64,000 nt of DNA from Klugiella xanthotipulae (GTDB lineage Bacteria > Actinomycetota > Actinomycetes > Actinomycetales > Microbacteriaceae), in NCBI RefSeq assembly GCF_006716695.1, contig NZ_VFPN01000002.1, positions 620,001 through 684,000 on the forward strand, written 5' to 3'. The position numbers and the translations under genes were made by a program. Below the pieces are notes generated by a model. It ran no database searches. It saw only the letters and a program-made list of their open reading frames with translations, and was not told the origin of the DNA. Shown here one piece after another: positions 33,902 to 46,530 of this stretch (the first letter of the stretch is position 1; each line of letters opens with the position of its first letter).

Positions 33902-34897
33902 TCACCAGACCCACACCGTTGAGAGAATCGACAGCATCATCGGCACCACGCCCAGCAGCATAAAAGCGGGCAGGGTACACACCGCGAGCGGAACCATGAG
34001 GGCCACCCCCAGGCTGGCGGCACGGCGCCCGGCCTCTGCCGTGTGCTCCGCTCGCACCAGGTCGGCATCGGCACTGAGAAGGTCCGCGGCAGGAACACCG
34101 GCCCGGTCAGCCAGTGCTAAAGAGCGCTGCGCAATCACCGGCTCAGCGCCCTCCTCCAAACCAAAGCGCTCCACGGTGTCGGCAACGAGACGCCGAGCAT
34201 CACGAAGCGACCCCCCGCCCGACACGGCAAGTGCCGTGAGGTCAAGACAGATACCGGGCGTTGCGGTGCCCCGGCTGGCCCTCGTGATCATCCGGTTACT
34301 CCACAGGGCACCGAGCACCGTGAGGGTCGCACCGAGAGCGGCACACACCAGCCCAGGCAGCGTACCCACGAGCACCGCAATGGTATTGAACCCGAGCACG
34401 CTGCTCAACCCGATACTCACGGCGGGCAGCCACATCATAAGCCGCGCAGTGGCCCGTGACCCCGACAGAGAAACGGTCATCGCCCGCCTGCCCTGAGCGT
34501 TAGCCTCGTAGCTCTCGGCGAGCCGGTGTAGGCAATGGGCGAGGGGAGCCCCGGCCCGTTCGGCCACCGCGAGCGTCGCCGCGAGGCCGAGCCAGGAGGC
34601 GGAGGCCGGATCGTGTCCGCCCGATCCGGGCCCCACCTGGTCCCGGACGGCACCGGGCACATCGCGCCCGTCACGCCCCGCACGGTGACAGGCTCGCAGC
34701 AGAGCGCGGGTTGCGGCGCTGTAGTCCCCGGTCTCCGAGAGGTGATCCCACACCCGCTCCACCCCCAGACCGGCCGCGACCATCACGGCTACCCGCCGCA
34801 CCACGGTGGCCACCTCCGAACCGGGATCGACCCGAGCAGGGCGAGCACCCCGAGTACCCCGCAGCCAAGGAACCACGGGCCTCCGTGGCACCCTCAT
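33902..34897 (-). CDS. Type II/IV secretion F-domain membrane protein (TadB/TadC-like)
   Basis: 331 residues from ATG 34897, which overlaps the tadA stop (ATGA); a longer frame beyond it covers tadA in another frame and is not real. The T2SSF domain is seen as GAPLAHCLHRLAESYEANAQ and a second half with SLRDARRLVADTVERFG, with hydrophobic segments (WLPAVSIGLSSVLGFNTIAV; PGLVCAALGATLTVLGALW; LMVPLAVCTLPAFMLLGVVPMML). It forms the inner-membrane platform of the pilus machine; a single protein here stands in for the usual TadB plus TadC pair. Confidence 0.85.
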   Translation of the reverse strand: MRVPRRPVVPWLRGTRGARPARVDPGSEVATVVRRVAVMVAAGLGVERVWDHLSETGDYSAATRALLRACHRAGRDGRDVPGAVRDQVGPGSGGHDPASASWLGLAATLAVAERAGAPLAHCLHRLAESYEANAQGRRAMTVSLSGSRATARLMMWLPAVSIGLSSVLGFNTIAVLVGTLPGLVCAALGATLTVLGALWSNRMITRASRGTATPGICLDLTALAVSGGGSLRDARRLVADTVERFGLEEGAEPVIAQRSLALADRAGVPAADLLSADADLVRAEHTAEAGRRAASLGVALMVPLAVCTLPAFMLLGVVPMMLSILSTVWVW

Positions 34898-35859
34898 GCC
34901 GAACCCGCCCCGGCCACAACGCCCAGCGTTCCGGCCCCGGTCAGGCATAGTCGGCCGAGGCTCGCCACGCGCCGCACTCCGCCCGCCCGCTCCAACTGCA
35001 CCACGAGGTGGATGGCACTCACCGCCTGCCGAGCGAGCGCCTCGGGGGTAAAACCGGCTACCGCCCCCAGAGCCTCCAGTCGTGCGGGCACATCGTCGAG
35101 CGAGTTGGCGTGTAGGGTACCGGCCCCACCATCGTGCCCCGTGTTGAGCGCGCCCAGAAGTTCGCGCAGTTCTGGGCCGCGACATTCACCCACCACAATC
35201 CGGTCGGGCCGCATCCGCAGCGCCTCCCGCACGAGCTGGTCCAGCTCGACTCCCCCGGCCCCGTCGAGGTTCTTCTGCCTCGCCTCCAGCGACACGCAGT
35301 GTGGATGCCGAATGTTGAGTTCGGCAACATCCTCCACCGTCACGATCCGCTCGGTGTGCGGTACTGTCGCCAGCAGCGCGGCGAGAAGAGTGGTTTTGCC
35401 ACTCCCCCCTGAGCCCACGATGAGGATGTTTCGCCGCCGCGCGACGGCAGCCACGAGCGCCGCCCGCTCGGTGGTCGTAAACATCGCCTGCCCGAGATCG
35501 TCGAGACCCAGTGCCCTCACCCGCGGTACCCGAATAGACAGGAGCGGCCCCGCCCGCGCAATGGGCGGCAGAACCGCGTGCACCCGGATTCCCCATGCCA
35601 GGCGGACATCCACACACGGCGTGGTGTCGTCAATATGTCGCCCGCCGCGGGAGATCAGCTGTACGGCGAGCGTACGTACCCCGTCAGAGGTGAGCGAGAG
35701 GCTCTCCTCCCGCACGGCACCGCGGCCGCGGTCTACCCAGACACCGTGGGACCCGTTGACAAAGACATCCGTCACGGTGGGGTCGGCGAGGAGGGGGGCC
35801 AGCGGGCCGAGCGCCGCACGGAGGGGGTAGGGCAGGTGGACTTCGGAATGACTACTCAT
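34894..35859 (-). CDS. Tad pilus assembly ATPase TadA/CpaF
   Basis: 321 residues from ATG 35859. VTDVFVNGSHGVWVDRGRG is the N-terminal CpaF domain, NILIVGSGGSGKTTLLAALL the Walker A, VTVEDVAELNIRHPHCVSLEAR the Asp box, MRPDRIVVGECRGPE the Walker B and GTLHANS the His box. It powers pilus extension and retraction. No ribosome site precedes the ATG; an upstream in-frame start at 35925 is possible. First gene of the Tad cluster: tadA, tadB/C, DUF4244, tadE, Rv3654c-like. Confidence 0.92.
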   Translation of the reverse strand: MSSHSEVHLPYPLRAALGPLAPLLADPTVTDVFVNGSHGVWVDRGRGAVREESLSLTSDGVRTLAVQLISRGGRHIDDTTPCVDVRLAWGIRVHAVLPPIARAGPLLSIRVPRVRALGLDDLGQAMFTTTERAALVAAVARRRNILIVGSGGSGKTTLLAALLATVPHTERIVTVEDVAELNIRHPHCVSLEARQKNLDGAGGVELDQLVREALRMRPDRIVVGECRGPELRELLGALNTGHDGGAGTLHANSLDDVPARLEALGAVAGFTPEALARQAVSAIHLVVQLERAGGVRRVASLGRLCLTGAGTLGVVAGAGSA

Positions 35860-36229
35860 GGTGAGCGAGCGTACGGCTGCTCGCCTCCCCGGCCCGGGAC
35901 GACGCCGCTCCTGTGGACGACTCACCGATACAGCCCCCTGTGGAGGAGCATCTCACCGTGGCACCACACGTTAGTGGGTGGGGGGAGAGAGGGCACCGGT
36001 TAGGGGTTCGGTGCCCCCTCGACGGCGTCGGATTTTGGGGAAATCCTTCAGAAAAGCGCCGTCTCCGCCATCCTTCAGATCAGGATGGTGGAAAATAGTG
36101 TAACGCCGAAGATCACAAATTCATCACAAAATTTTGTGTTTGTTTCATGTATTTTCCCTGGGTGGGGCGGGAAAGAAAATCTTTGTTACGCTACAAGGAT
36201 CGCACGAACGCTCCTGCACAGATTGGATA
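35860..36229. promoter_or_regulatory. Divergent region between tadA and acs with palindromic operator candidate
   Basis: 370 bases, turning AT-rich toward acs. CACAAAATTTTGTG at 36125-36138 is a perfect 14-base palindrome about 90 bases before the acs start. A hairpin CCATCCT/AGGATGG lies at 36068-36088, and ATCCTTCAGA occurs twice (near 36043 and 36071). These are candidate acetate-response or catabolite sites; no known motif was matched with certainty. Confidence 0.5.
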
Positions 36230-38206
36230 ATGGTGTCCTCTAAAAACAACACCCACGGTGTCATTGAAAGCCTGCAAACCGAGGTGGAGAGCTTCCCACC
36301 CCCCGCAGCATTTACCCAAGCCGCCCAATACGGCCCCGAGATCTACCAGCAGGCCAACGCCGACCCCCAGGAGTTCTGGGCCGAGCAGGCACGCACGCTG
36401 CACTGGCACACCCCCTTCACGAAGACGCTCGACTGGACGAACCCGCCCTTCGCTACCTGGTTCGAGGATGGCGAACTCAACGTCGCCTACAACTGCCTGG
36501 ACCGGCACATTGTGGCGGGCAACGGCGACCGGGTCGCTCTCTACTGGGAGGGTGAACCCGGCGACCGCCGTACGATCACCTACACCGAGCTCCTGTCCGA
36601 GGTCAAAAAGGCAGCCAATCTCCTGATCAGCCTGGGCATCCAGCAGGGCGACCGGGTGGCTATTTACCTCCCCATGATCCCCGAGGCTGTTATCGCAATG
36701 CTCGCCGTGGCCCGCATCGGTGCCGTGCACTCGGTGGTCTTTGGCGGTTTCAGCGCCGAGAGCCTTCGCGCTCGCCTTGACGACGCCGCAGCAAAACTGG
36801 TCATCACGGCAGACGGCGGATGGCGCAAAGGCCGCGTCTCACCGCTCAAGCCCGCCGTAGATGACGCCCTTGACCTCAACCCGGGCACCGAGCTCACCGT
36901 GGAACACGTGCTCGTGGTCCGCCGCACCGAAAACGATGTGCGCTGGGAGGAGGGCCGTGACCTGTGGTGGCACGAGGAGATCGTAGAGATGGATGCCGAG
37001 CACACGGCTCGCCCCTTCCCTGCCGAAAACCCGCTGTTTATCCTCTACACCTCCGGCACGACGGGCAAGCCCAAGGGCATCCTGCACACCTCGGGCGGTT
37101 ACCTCACCCAGACGAGCTTCACACACCGTGCGGTCTTCGACCTGCGCCCCGAAACGGATGTCTACTGGAGCACCGCCGATGTGGGCTGGATTACCGGCCA
37201 CAGCTACGTGGTCTACGGCCCGCTCGCCAACGGTGCGACCCAGGTGATGTACGAGGGCACACCCGAGACACCCACCTGGGGCCGCTGGTGGGAGATCATT
37301 GAACGCTACGGCGTGACGACCTTCTACACGGCCCCCACCGCCATCCGCTCGTTCATGAAGGTGGGCCGCGAGGTCACGCAGCAGAACGATCTCTCGAGCA
37401 TCCGCCTGCTGGGCTCGGTGGGCGAGGCGATCAACCCCGAAGCCTGGCTCTGGTACCGCGAGGTGATCGGTGCCGGATCGGCCCCCATCGTCGATACCTG
37501 GTGGCAGACCGAGACGGGGGCCATTATGGTGTCGCCACTGCCCGGCATCACGGCAACCAAGCCGGGGAGCGCGCAGGTTCCCATCCCCGGTATCAGCATT
37601 GATGTGGTGGATGACGAGGCCCGCCCCGTGCCGAACGGCAGCGGTGGCTTGCTCGCGATCACCCAGCCGTGGCCGAGTATGCTGCGCGGCATCTGGGGCG
37701 ACCCGGAGCGCTTTCAGGAAACCTACTGGGATAAGTTCGGCGATAAGTACTTCGCTGGCGACGGTGCACGCCGCGATGAAGACGGTGACATCTGGCTCAT
37801 GGGTCGGGTGGATGACGTGATGAACGTCTCCGGGCACCGCCTCTCCACCACCGAGATCGAGTCCTCTCTCGTCTCGCACCACTCGGTCGCCGAGGCGGCC
37901 GTGGTGGGGGCGGCCGATGAGACCACCGGCCAGGCTGTCGTGGCCTTTGTGATCCTGAAAAGCCACCAAACGGTGATGACGGATGCCGACCAGGCCGCCG
38001 TTATCCTCAAGGCCCACGTGGGGGCGCAGATCGGTGCCATCGCCCGGCCGCGGCAGATCTTCGTCGTGAACGAGCTGCCGAAAACCCGCTCAGGTAAAAT
38101 CATCCGCCGCCTCTTGCAAGACGTGGCGGAGGGGCGAGAGGTGGGCGACACCACCACGCTCGCCGACACCATGGTAATGCAGTCCATCTCACAAAAAGTG
38201 CGCTAA
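36230..38206 (+). CDS. acs: Acetyl-coenzyme A synthetase
   Basis: 658 residues from ATG 36230. The ACAS N-terminus (FWAEQARTLHWHTPF) and ANL core are complete: LFILYTSGTTGKPKG near residues 272-286 (P-loop), VDTWWQTETGAIM (A5), GDGARRDEDGDIWLMGRVDDVMNVSGHRL (A7-A8) and LPKTRSGKIIRRLL with catalytic Lys near 623, the residue acetylated by Pat-type enzymes in other bacteria. It converts acetate, ATP and CoA to acetyl-CoA with high affinity. An in-frame extension to 36134 lacks coding character. The position beside tad genes matches other actinobacteria. Confidence 0.97.
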   Translation: MVSSKNNTHGVIESLQTEVESFPPPAAFTQAAQYGPEIYQQANADPQEFWAEQARTLHWHTPFTKTLDWTNPPFATWFEDGELNVAYNCLDRHIVAGNGDRVALYWEGEPGDRRTITYTELLSEVKKAANLLISLGIQQGDRVAIYLPMIPEAVIAMLAVARIGAVHSVVFGGFSAESLRARLDDAAAKLVITADGGWRKGRVSPLKPAVDDALDLNPGTELTVEHVLVVRRTENDVRWEEGRDLWWHEEIVEMDAEHTARPFPAENPLFILYTSGTTGKPKGILHTSGGYLTQTSFTHRAVFDLRPETDVYWSTADVGWITGHSYVVYGPLANGATQVMYEGTPETPTWGRWWEIIERYGVTTFYTAPTAIRSFMKVGREVTQQNDLSSIRLLGSVGEAINPEAWLWYREVIGAGSAPIVDTWWQTETGAIMVSPLPGITATKPGSAQVPIPGISIDVVDDEARPVPNGSGGLLAITQPWPSMLRGIWGDPERFQETYWDKFGDKYFAGDGARRDEDGDIWLMGRVDDVMNVSGHRLSTTEIESSLVSHHSVAEAAVVGAADETTGQAVVAFVILKSHQTVMTDADQAAVILKAHVGAQIGAIARPRQIFVVNELPKTRSGKIIRRLLQDVAEGREVGDTTTLADTMVMQSISQKVR

Positions 38207-38217
38207 CCGGCACGAGG

Positions 38218-38265
38218 AGGTGCGGTGAGGCCCGGCAGAAGATTCTGCTGGGCTTCACCGCACCT
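38218..38265. terminator. Bidirectional terminator between acs and ridA
   Basis: AGGTGCGGTGA...GCAGAA pairs with TTCTGC...TCACCGCACCT around GAT, nearly perfect over 20 base pairs, in a 65-base convergent gap. Confidence 0.85.
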
Positions 38266-38271
38266 GGCGGC

Positions 38272-38757
38272 TCATCGTGAGGCACCCGGCTTCACGGCAA
38301 ACACAAACTCCACCTCAACGGGGGCATCGAGTGGCAGCACGGCCACGCCGACGGCCGAGCGGGCGTGCACGCCGACCTCCCCGAAGATCTCACCCAGCAC
38401 ATTCGAGGCACCGTTGATGACACCGGGCTGGCCCGTAAACGACGGGTCGGAGGCCACAAACCCGGTGACCTTGACCACCCGCTCAATCGCCTCCAGGCTA
38501 CCGAGAACACCCTTCGCCGCGGCGAGGCCGTTGAGGGCACACAGTCGCGCGTATTCCTGGGCATCGGATGCCGGCACCAGCCCATGACCGTCGCCCACCT
38601 TACCGGTGGCCGGGAGCGCCCCCGACACAAACGGGAGCTGCCCGGAGGTATAGACGAAATCTCCCACCCGCAGGGCTGGCACATAGGCGGCCACGGGGGC
38701 CGCGATCTCGGGCAGGGTGATGCCCAGCTCGCTCAGTCGCTGCTCGTAGGTGCTCAT
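38272..38757 (-). CDS. RidA/YjgF-family protein
   Basis: 161 residues. FVYTSGQLPFVSG, a central ARLCALNGLAAAKGVLGSLEAIERVVKVTGFVAS and the C-terminal GVHARSAVGVAVLPLDAPVEVEFVFAV are the YjgF pattern; Arg in HARSAVGV is the usual substrate-carboxylate binder. Many members deaminate reactive imines formed by PLP enzymes; this longer actinobacterial type is common downstream of a DUF4177 gene. ATG overlaps the DUF4177 stop by four bases, so the two are co-translated. Confidence 0.9.
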   Translation of the reverse strand: MSTYEQRLSELGITLPEIAAPVAAYVPALRVGDFVYTSGQLPFVSGALPATGKVGDGHGLVPASDAQEYARLCALNGLAAAKGVLGSLEAIERVVKVTGFVASDPSFTGQPGVINGASNVLGEIFGEVGVHARSAVGVAVLPLDAPVEVEFVFAVKPGASR

Positions 38758-38945
38758 ACCGACACCGCCTGGCGCTTGAAGTACCCCACATTACCGCCGG
38801 CGGGACCGGCCACGACCTGCACCAGTTCCCAGCCCTCAGACCCCCAGTTGTTGAGAATCTGCGCCTCACTGTGTAACAGAAGGGGCGTCACAAAATACTC
38901 CCAGTGGGGCGGTAACGGCGGATGCGCGCCTAGATTTTCGGACAT
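38754..38945 (-). CDS. DUF4177 small protein
   Basis: 63 residues; ATG 38945 lies eight bases after GAGGAG. PHWEYFVTPLLLHSEAQILNNWGSEGWELVQVV is the DUF4177 pattern (WEY start, GxxGWELV core), a small alpha/beta domain of unknown role. Operon with ridA. Confidence 0.85.
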   Translation of the reverse strand: MSENLGAHPPLPPHWEYFVTPLLLHSEAQILNNWGSEGWELVQVVAGPAGGNVGYFKRQAVSV

Positions 38946-39029
38946 TTATATACTCCTCGCGACGTCAACGCGCGGTTCAGCGCGCCGCTCATGGGTTGTT
39001 TTTCAGATTTGTCACCTATCGTAATTGAT

Positions 39030-41612
39030 ATGACTGGTTTAGGTTCTTCCTCCAAGCGCGCCCAAAAGGGCGGCGCGCGCCCCGTCACTCCCCGCACCTT
39101 TAACAGTGCCGTGGGTGGCGTCCTGGGCGTTGTCGCTATGAGCGCCGTCGCCGGCGTGCTCGTGAGCGCCAGTGTGCTCCCGGTTGTTGCCGTCACCAGC
39201 AGCGCAACCGACACGGCCATCAGCGTCTTCGATAACCTACCCGAGATCCTGAAGATTGAAGACCTGGCCCAGCCATCAAATCTCTACGCCAAGCAGGGCG
39301 ATGAAAACGTGCGGATTGCCACGTTCTATGTGCAGGACCGCGTGGAGGTTGGCTGGGACGAAATCTCCCAGTACGCCAAGGATGCCGCAATCGCGACCGA
39401 AGATCCGCGCTTCTACGAGCACGGCGGCGTGGATATGATCTCGATGAGCCGAGCCATGCTCACCAACACGTTTAGCTCAGCTCAGACGAGTGGTGCCTCC
39501 ACCATCACCATGCAGTACGTTAAGAACGTCCTGGTACAGGAGGCCGAAGCTAAGCTCAACAAAGAGGAGCGCGACGCGGCCTACGACGAGGCGACAAGCC
39601 AGACCCCCGACCGCAAGCTCAAAGAAATGAAGCTTGCGGTGGAGGTCGAGAAGAAGTACAGCAAAGACCAGATCCTGCAGGGCTACCTGAATATTGCCCT
39701 CTTCGGCCGCACCATCTACGGTATTGAGGCGGCAGCCTCGTACTACTTCAACGTGAGCGCCAAGGATCTCACGCTGCCTCAGGCCGCGAGCCTGATCGCC
39801 ACGGTCAATAACCCCGCCAAGCTACAGATTGACAAGGCCGAGAATATTCCGGCCAATAAGGGCCGCCGCGACATGATCCTGGGCGATATGCTCAAGCACA
39901 CGAAGATCACCCAGGCCGAGTATGACGAGGCAATCGCCACGGAGGTTGTGCCCGACATCCACGTCAAACAGAGCGGTTGTAGCGTAGCTGGTCCCCTCGC
40001 GTTCTTCTGCGACTACGTGAGCAGGGCCATCCGCCACGACGAGAGCTTTGGCAACACTCCCGAAGAACGCTGGTTTAAGTTCCGCCGCGGCGGGCTCAAT
40101 ATCTACACGAGCATCGACCTGGATGTCCAGGGTGCCGCCCAGACCGCCATGGCGGCAAATGTCGCCGCCCAGATGGAGGGCATTGACGTGGGGTCCGCGG
40201 CCATTACGGTGGAGAACGGCACGGGGCGCATCCTCGCGATGACCCAAAATAAGCCCTATAACGACGATCCAGAGGTGCTCAACGCCAATCCGGGTGCCTA
40301 TACGGCGGTGAACTACAACACCGACGTAGACTATGGCGGCTCCTCCGGTTTCCAGGTGGGATCAACCTATAAGGCGTTTACCCTCGCCGAGTGGATCCGC
40401 ACGGGCCACTCCGTGCGAGACAGTGTGGATACCACCCCCGGTGCCGTCAACCAGGCACAGTTTAAGGCCAGCTGTAAACCCGGGGGCGTCGCCGACTACG
40501 GCTCGTTTAAGTTCGATAACGCCACCAGGGCCAAAGGGGTAAAAACCGTTCTTGAGGCCACCGCACAGTCTATTAACGGTGGGTTTGTTTCGATGGCCAA
40601 GAAGATGGACCTGTGTGACATCACCAAGATGGCGACCGACCTCGGCGTGCACCGCGCTGCCTACAACAACGCGGGCACCAACAAGCTCGTGAACAATCTC
40701 AGCTCGGTCTACGGCGGTACCGATGAGATCGCCCCGCTCACGATGGCGCTGGCCTACTCGGCGTTTGGCTCCGACGGCAAGGTCTGCGAACCCAACGCAA
40801 TCGACAGCATCACCAACTCGGCCGGCAAGGAGGTTCCCTTCACCAAGGGGAGCTGCCGACAGGGTATCGAGCCGCGCGTGGCCGCCGGGGTGGCCTATGC
40901 GCTCCAGTACTCCGTGACGAACGGTCTCGCTAGATCGGCGGCACTCAGCAGCTACGGCATCCCACACTTTGCCAAGACCGGTACCACCAACAACTACTGG
41001 GACAACTGGGTGATTGGCGGCAGCAGTAAGGCCACAACCGCCATCTGGGTGGGTAACGCCACGGGCAAGGTGGATACCCGCCGCTATCCCGGACTCGAAA
41101 CCTCCAAAAACAGGATGTTCCGCGCCATTATGGATGTAGCCGACGTCAAGTTTGGCGGCGAACAATTTGCCACGGCCGACTCGAAGGCGCTCAACGTCAA
41201 AACCACGGCCGTGCCCGACACGACCGGCCTGGAGTTTGATAAGGCCCAGGCCCTGCTCACCAACCTCGGCTTCACCGTCGCGGACGGCGGTGAGGACGAC
41301 TCAGAGCAGCCCGCCGGTATGGTGGCCCGCACCGATCCGGCCGCGGGTTCCGCCCTCTCGGACGGCTCAGCCGTGACCATCTTCCGAAGTAACGGCAGCA
41401 TGAAAAATATCCCGGCGGTCTCCGGCACCTACAAAGACGCCGTGCAAACGCTGCGCACCAACGGCTTTGCCACCGTGCAGGCGCAGTGCGACAACACGAG
41501 CGACAAGGTCCCAGCCAACCGCAACGATCGAACGGTCACGGGGACCAGCCCCGCCGCGGGCACCGCCGCCAAAGAGACCAACTCGGTCACGATCATTATT
41601 AAGTGTTCCTAG
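39030..41612 (+). CDS. Bifunctional class A penicillin-binding protein with PASTA domains
   Basis: 860 residues from ATG 39030; an upstream ATG at 38991 adds 13 unlikely residues. TATCGT ends ten bases before the ATG and no ribosome site is seen, so it may be leaderless. One TM helix (~35-60) follows a basic tail; the GT51 glycosyltransferase has TEDPRFYEHGGVD and TITMQYVKN; the transpeptidase has Ser445-TYK, Ser514-IN and Lys649-TG. Two C-terminal PASTA repeats (~726-790 and ~791-860) may sense lipid II or wall fragments. It polymerises and cross-links peptidoglycan. It overlaps the next gene by one base. Confidence 0.95.
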   Translation: MTGLGSSSKRAQKGGARPVTPRTFNSAVGGVLGVVAMSAVAGVLVSASVLPVVAVTSSATDTAISVFDNLPEILKIEDLAQPSNLYAKQGDENVRIATFYVQDRVEVGWDEISQYAKDAAIATEDPRFYEHGGVDMISMSRAMLTNTFSSAQTSGASTITMQYVKNVLVQEAEAKLNKEERDAAYDEATSQTPDRKLKEMKLAVEVEKKYSKDQILQGYLNIALFGRTIYGIEAAASYYFNVSAKDLTLPQAASLIATVNNPAKLQIDKAENIPANKGRRDMILGDMLKHTKITQAEYDEAIATEVVPDIHVKQSGCSVAGPLAFFCDYVSRAIRHDESFGNTPEERWFKFRRGGLNIYTSIDLDVQGAAQTAMAANVAAQMEGIDVGSAAITVENGTGRILAMTQNKPYNDDPEVLNANPGAYTAVNYNTDVDYGGSSGFQVGSTYKAFTLAEWIRTGHSVRDSVDTTPGAVNQAQFKASCKPGGVADYGSFKFDNATRAKGVKTVLEATAQSINGGFVSMAKKMDLCDITKMATDLGVHRAAYNNAGTNKLVNNLSSVYGGTDEIAPLTMALAYSAFGSDGKVCEPNAIDSITNSAGKEVPFTKGSCRQGIEPRVAAGVAYALQYSVTNGLARSAALSSYGIPHFAKTGTTNNYWDNWVIGGSSKATTAIWVGNATGKVDTRRYPGLETSKNRMFRAIMDVADVKFGGEQFATADSKALNVKTTAVPDTTGLEFDKAQALLTNLGFTVADGGEDDSEQPAGMVARTDPAAGSALSDGSAVTIFRSNGSMKNIPAVSGTYKDAVQTLRTNGFATVQAQCDNTSDKVPANRNDRTVTGTSPAAGTAAKETNSVTIIIKCS

Positions 41613-42565
41613 TGCCGGAACGTGCGGCACCGCGTCGCCACCACCCCCTCGCCACCGCCGCCCGCGGCGTCGTGGCCGCGGGGGTGGCCGCCGCTGTCTG
41701 GGGAACGCTGATTGAGCGGCAGCTCTTCACGCTGCGACACGTCACCATGCCCGTGCTGCCAGCCGGGCAGGGGCCCCTGCGGATGCTACAGCTCTCCGAC
41801 CTGCACCTGGCCCCGTGGCAGTCGCGTAAGCAACGCTGGGTGCGTTCGCTCGCGGCCCTCGCCCCCGACCTCGTTATCAACAGCGGCGACAACGCCGGGC
41901 ACGAGCAGGCTCTCTTCGCACTCCGACACGCACTCGAACCGTTTGCGGGGATTCCCGGCGTGTTTGTCCACGGGTCCAACGACTACTACGGACCCATGCT
42001 GAAGAACCCACTGCGCTACCTCCGAGAGCCCAGCCAGAAGTCCACCCGGACCCCCAACCTTGACAACGAGGCGCTCACCCACTTTTTTATGGATGACCTG
42101 GGCTGGCTCAACCTGAACAACTCGGCCGCCCGCCTCACGGTGGCCGACAGCATCCTGGAATGCGTCGGCCTCAACGACCCACATATCGGCTACGACCGAG
42201 CCGACCAGATGGCGGCACAGCTTGCAGAGGTGCGCGCGGAACCCGCCGCGGGCCCCGTGACCACCCTCGGGCTCGTCCACGCGCCCTACCGGAGCGCCCT
42301 CAACACCCTGGTGGATGCGGGGGCCACCGCGCTCATCGCCGGTCACACCCACGGCGGTCAGGTGTGCATCCCGGGATATGGAGCGCTCACCACCAACTGC
42401 GACCTGCCGCGCGACCAGGCCAAGGGTCTCTCCACCTGGCAACACAATCGGCGCGCCGCCTTCCTGAACGTGAGCGCCGGGCTCGGGCACTCCATCTACG
42501 CCCCCGTGCGCTTCGCCTGCCGACCCGAAGCCACGCTCATCACGCTGGTACCCGCAGTTCTGTAG
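41612..42565 (+). CDS. Membrane-linked metallophosphoesterase (YkuE/YaeI-like)
   Basis: 317 residues from GTG 41612 (TAGTG overlap with the PBP stop; GTG 41603 is an alternative). N-terminal hydrophobic segment (AARGVVAAGVAAAVWGTLI), then the calcineurin-type metal motifs in order: LQLSDLHLAP (D-x-H), INSGDNAGH (GDN for GDx), VHGSNDYYG (GN/SND), and ALIAGHTHGGQ (GHxH). Such enzymes sit at the membrane, and some act on UDP-diacylglucosamine-like or phospholipid substrates. The pairing PBP-phosphoesterase is conserved in actinobacteria. Confidence 0.9.
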   Translation: MPERAAPRRHHPLATAARGVVAAGVAAAVWGTLIERQLFTLRHVTMPVLPAGQGPLRMLQLSDLHLAPWQSRKQRWVRSLAALAPDLVINSGDNAGHEQALFALRHALEPFAGIPGVFVHGSNDYYGPMLKNPLRYLREPSQKSTRTPNLDNEALTHFFMDDLGWLNLNNSAARLTVADSILECVGLNDPHIGYDRADQMAAQLAEVRAEPAAGPVTTLGLVHAPYRSALNTLVDAGATALIAGHTHGGQVCIPGYGALTTNCDLPRDQAKGLSTWQHNRRAAFLNVSAGLGHSIYAPVRFACRPEATLITLVPAVL

Positions 42566-42660
42566 CCTCCAGACCATCAACCGGCAGGACATCCCAAAAT
42601 TGGCATGCCCAAAACCCCCAAATAATAATCAGGTCACCGTATACTTGATCCTGTCTGAAA

Positions 42661-45795
<3,135 letters not shown>

Positions 45796-45850
45796 GTGAC
45801 CCTCTCCGGCTCAATAACAGGGGGAAGACGCCCGAAAACTTATCTTACGA

Positions 45851-45913
45851 CACCCCGCAGGCGGGGTGCGCATATGTGTCGCCGTACCGTTTCTCTGCGG
45901 AAACGGTACGGCG
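45851..45913 (-). terminator. Two tandem hairpins between recR and lysC
   Basis: CGCCGTACCGTTT / AAACGGTACGGCG (45880-45913) and CACCCCGC / GCGGGGTG (45851-45868) are both perfect stems. They follow recR on the minus strand and should end the dnaX-recR transcript; lysC must have its own promoter in the remaining bases. Confidence 0.8.
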
Positions 45914-45931
45914 GGCAGGCGTTGCGCCAGC

Positions 45932-46528
45932 CTAGCTGACCGTGAGACGGCCCTCGAAGGCCCGGCCGAGGGTAATCTCGTCGGCAAATTCGAGATCGCC
46001 TCCCACGGGCAGACCCGAGGCGAGCCGTGAGACGGGCACCTCCAGCGTCTTCAGCAACCGCGTGAGGTAGGTGGCGGTGGCCTCCCCCTCCAGGTTGGGA
46101 TCGGTGGCGAGGATGACCTCGCGCACCTCCGTGTCGGCGAGGCGACGCATCAACTGGGTAATGTTGAGATCGTCCGGTCCGACACCGTCGATGGGGCTGA
46201 TGGCCCCACCCAGAACATGGTACAGCCCCCGGAACTGCCGCGTGCGCTCAATGGCGACAACGTCTTTGGGCTCCTCGACGACACAGATGAGACCGGCATC
46301 CCGGCGGGCATCCCGGCAGATAGAGCACAGCTCCTGCTCGGAAACGTTGCCGCACTGGGTGCAGAAACGCACCCGCTCGCGCACCGTGGCGAGGAGTTCG
46401 GCGAGGCGGGTGACATCGGCGCTCTGCGATTGCACGATGTGGAAGGTGATGCGCTGGGCCGATTTGGGGCCAATGCCGGGCAGACGGCCGAACTCGTCAA
46501 TCAGATCCTGGATGATGCCCTCGTACAC
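45932..46528 (-). CDS. recR: Recombination mediator protein RecR
   Basis: 198 residues: helix-hairpin-helix start ([20 protein letters not shown]), Cys4 zinc motif ([19 protein letters not shown]), Toprim domain ([30 protein letters not shown]) and C-terminal [19 protein letters not shown]. It helps RecO load RecA at gaps. Only two bases separate it from dnaX, and the usual ybaB gene between them is missing. Confidence 0.97.
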   Translation of the reverse strand: MYEGIIQDLIDEFGRLPGIGPKSAQRITFHIVQSQSADVTRLAELLATVRERVRFCTQCGNVSEQELCSICRDARRDAGLICVVEEPKDVVAIERTRQFRGLYHVLGGAISPIDGVGPDDLNITQLMRRLADTEVREVILATDPNLEGEATATYLTRLLKTLEVPVSRLASGLPVGGDLEFADEITLGRAFEGRLTVS

Positions 46529-46530
46529 GG

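Noticed and set aside
36839-38017. 392-codon minus-strand frame inside acs
   Set aside because: All acetyl-CoA synthetase motifs lie on the plus strand; the other frame is Arg/His-rich and motif-free.
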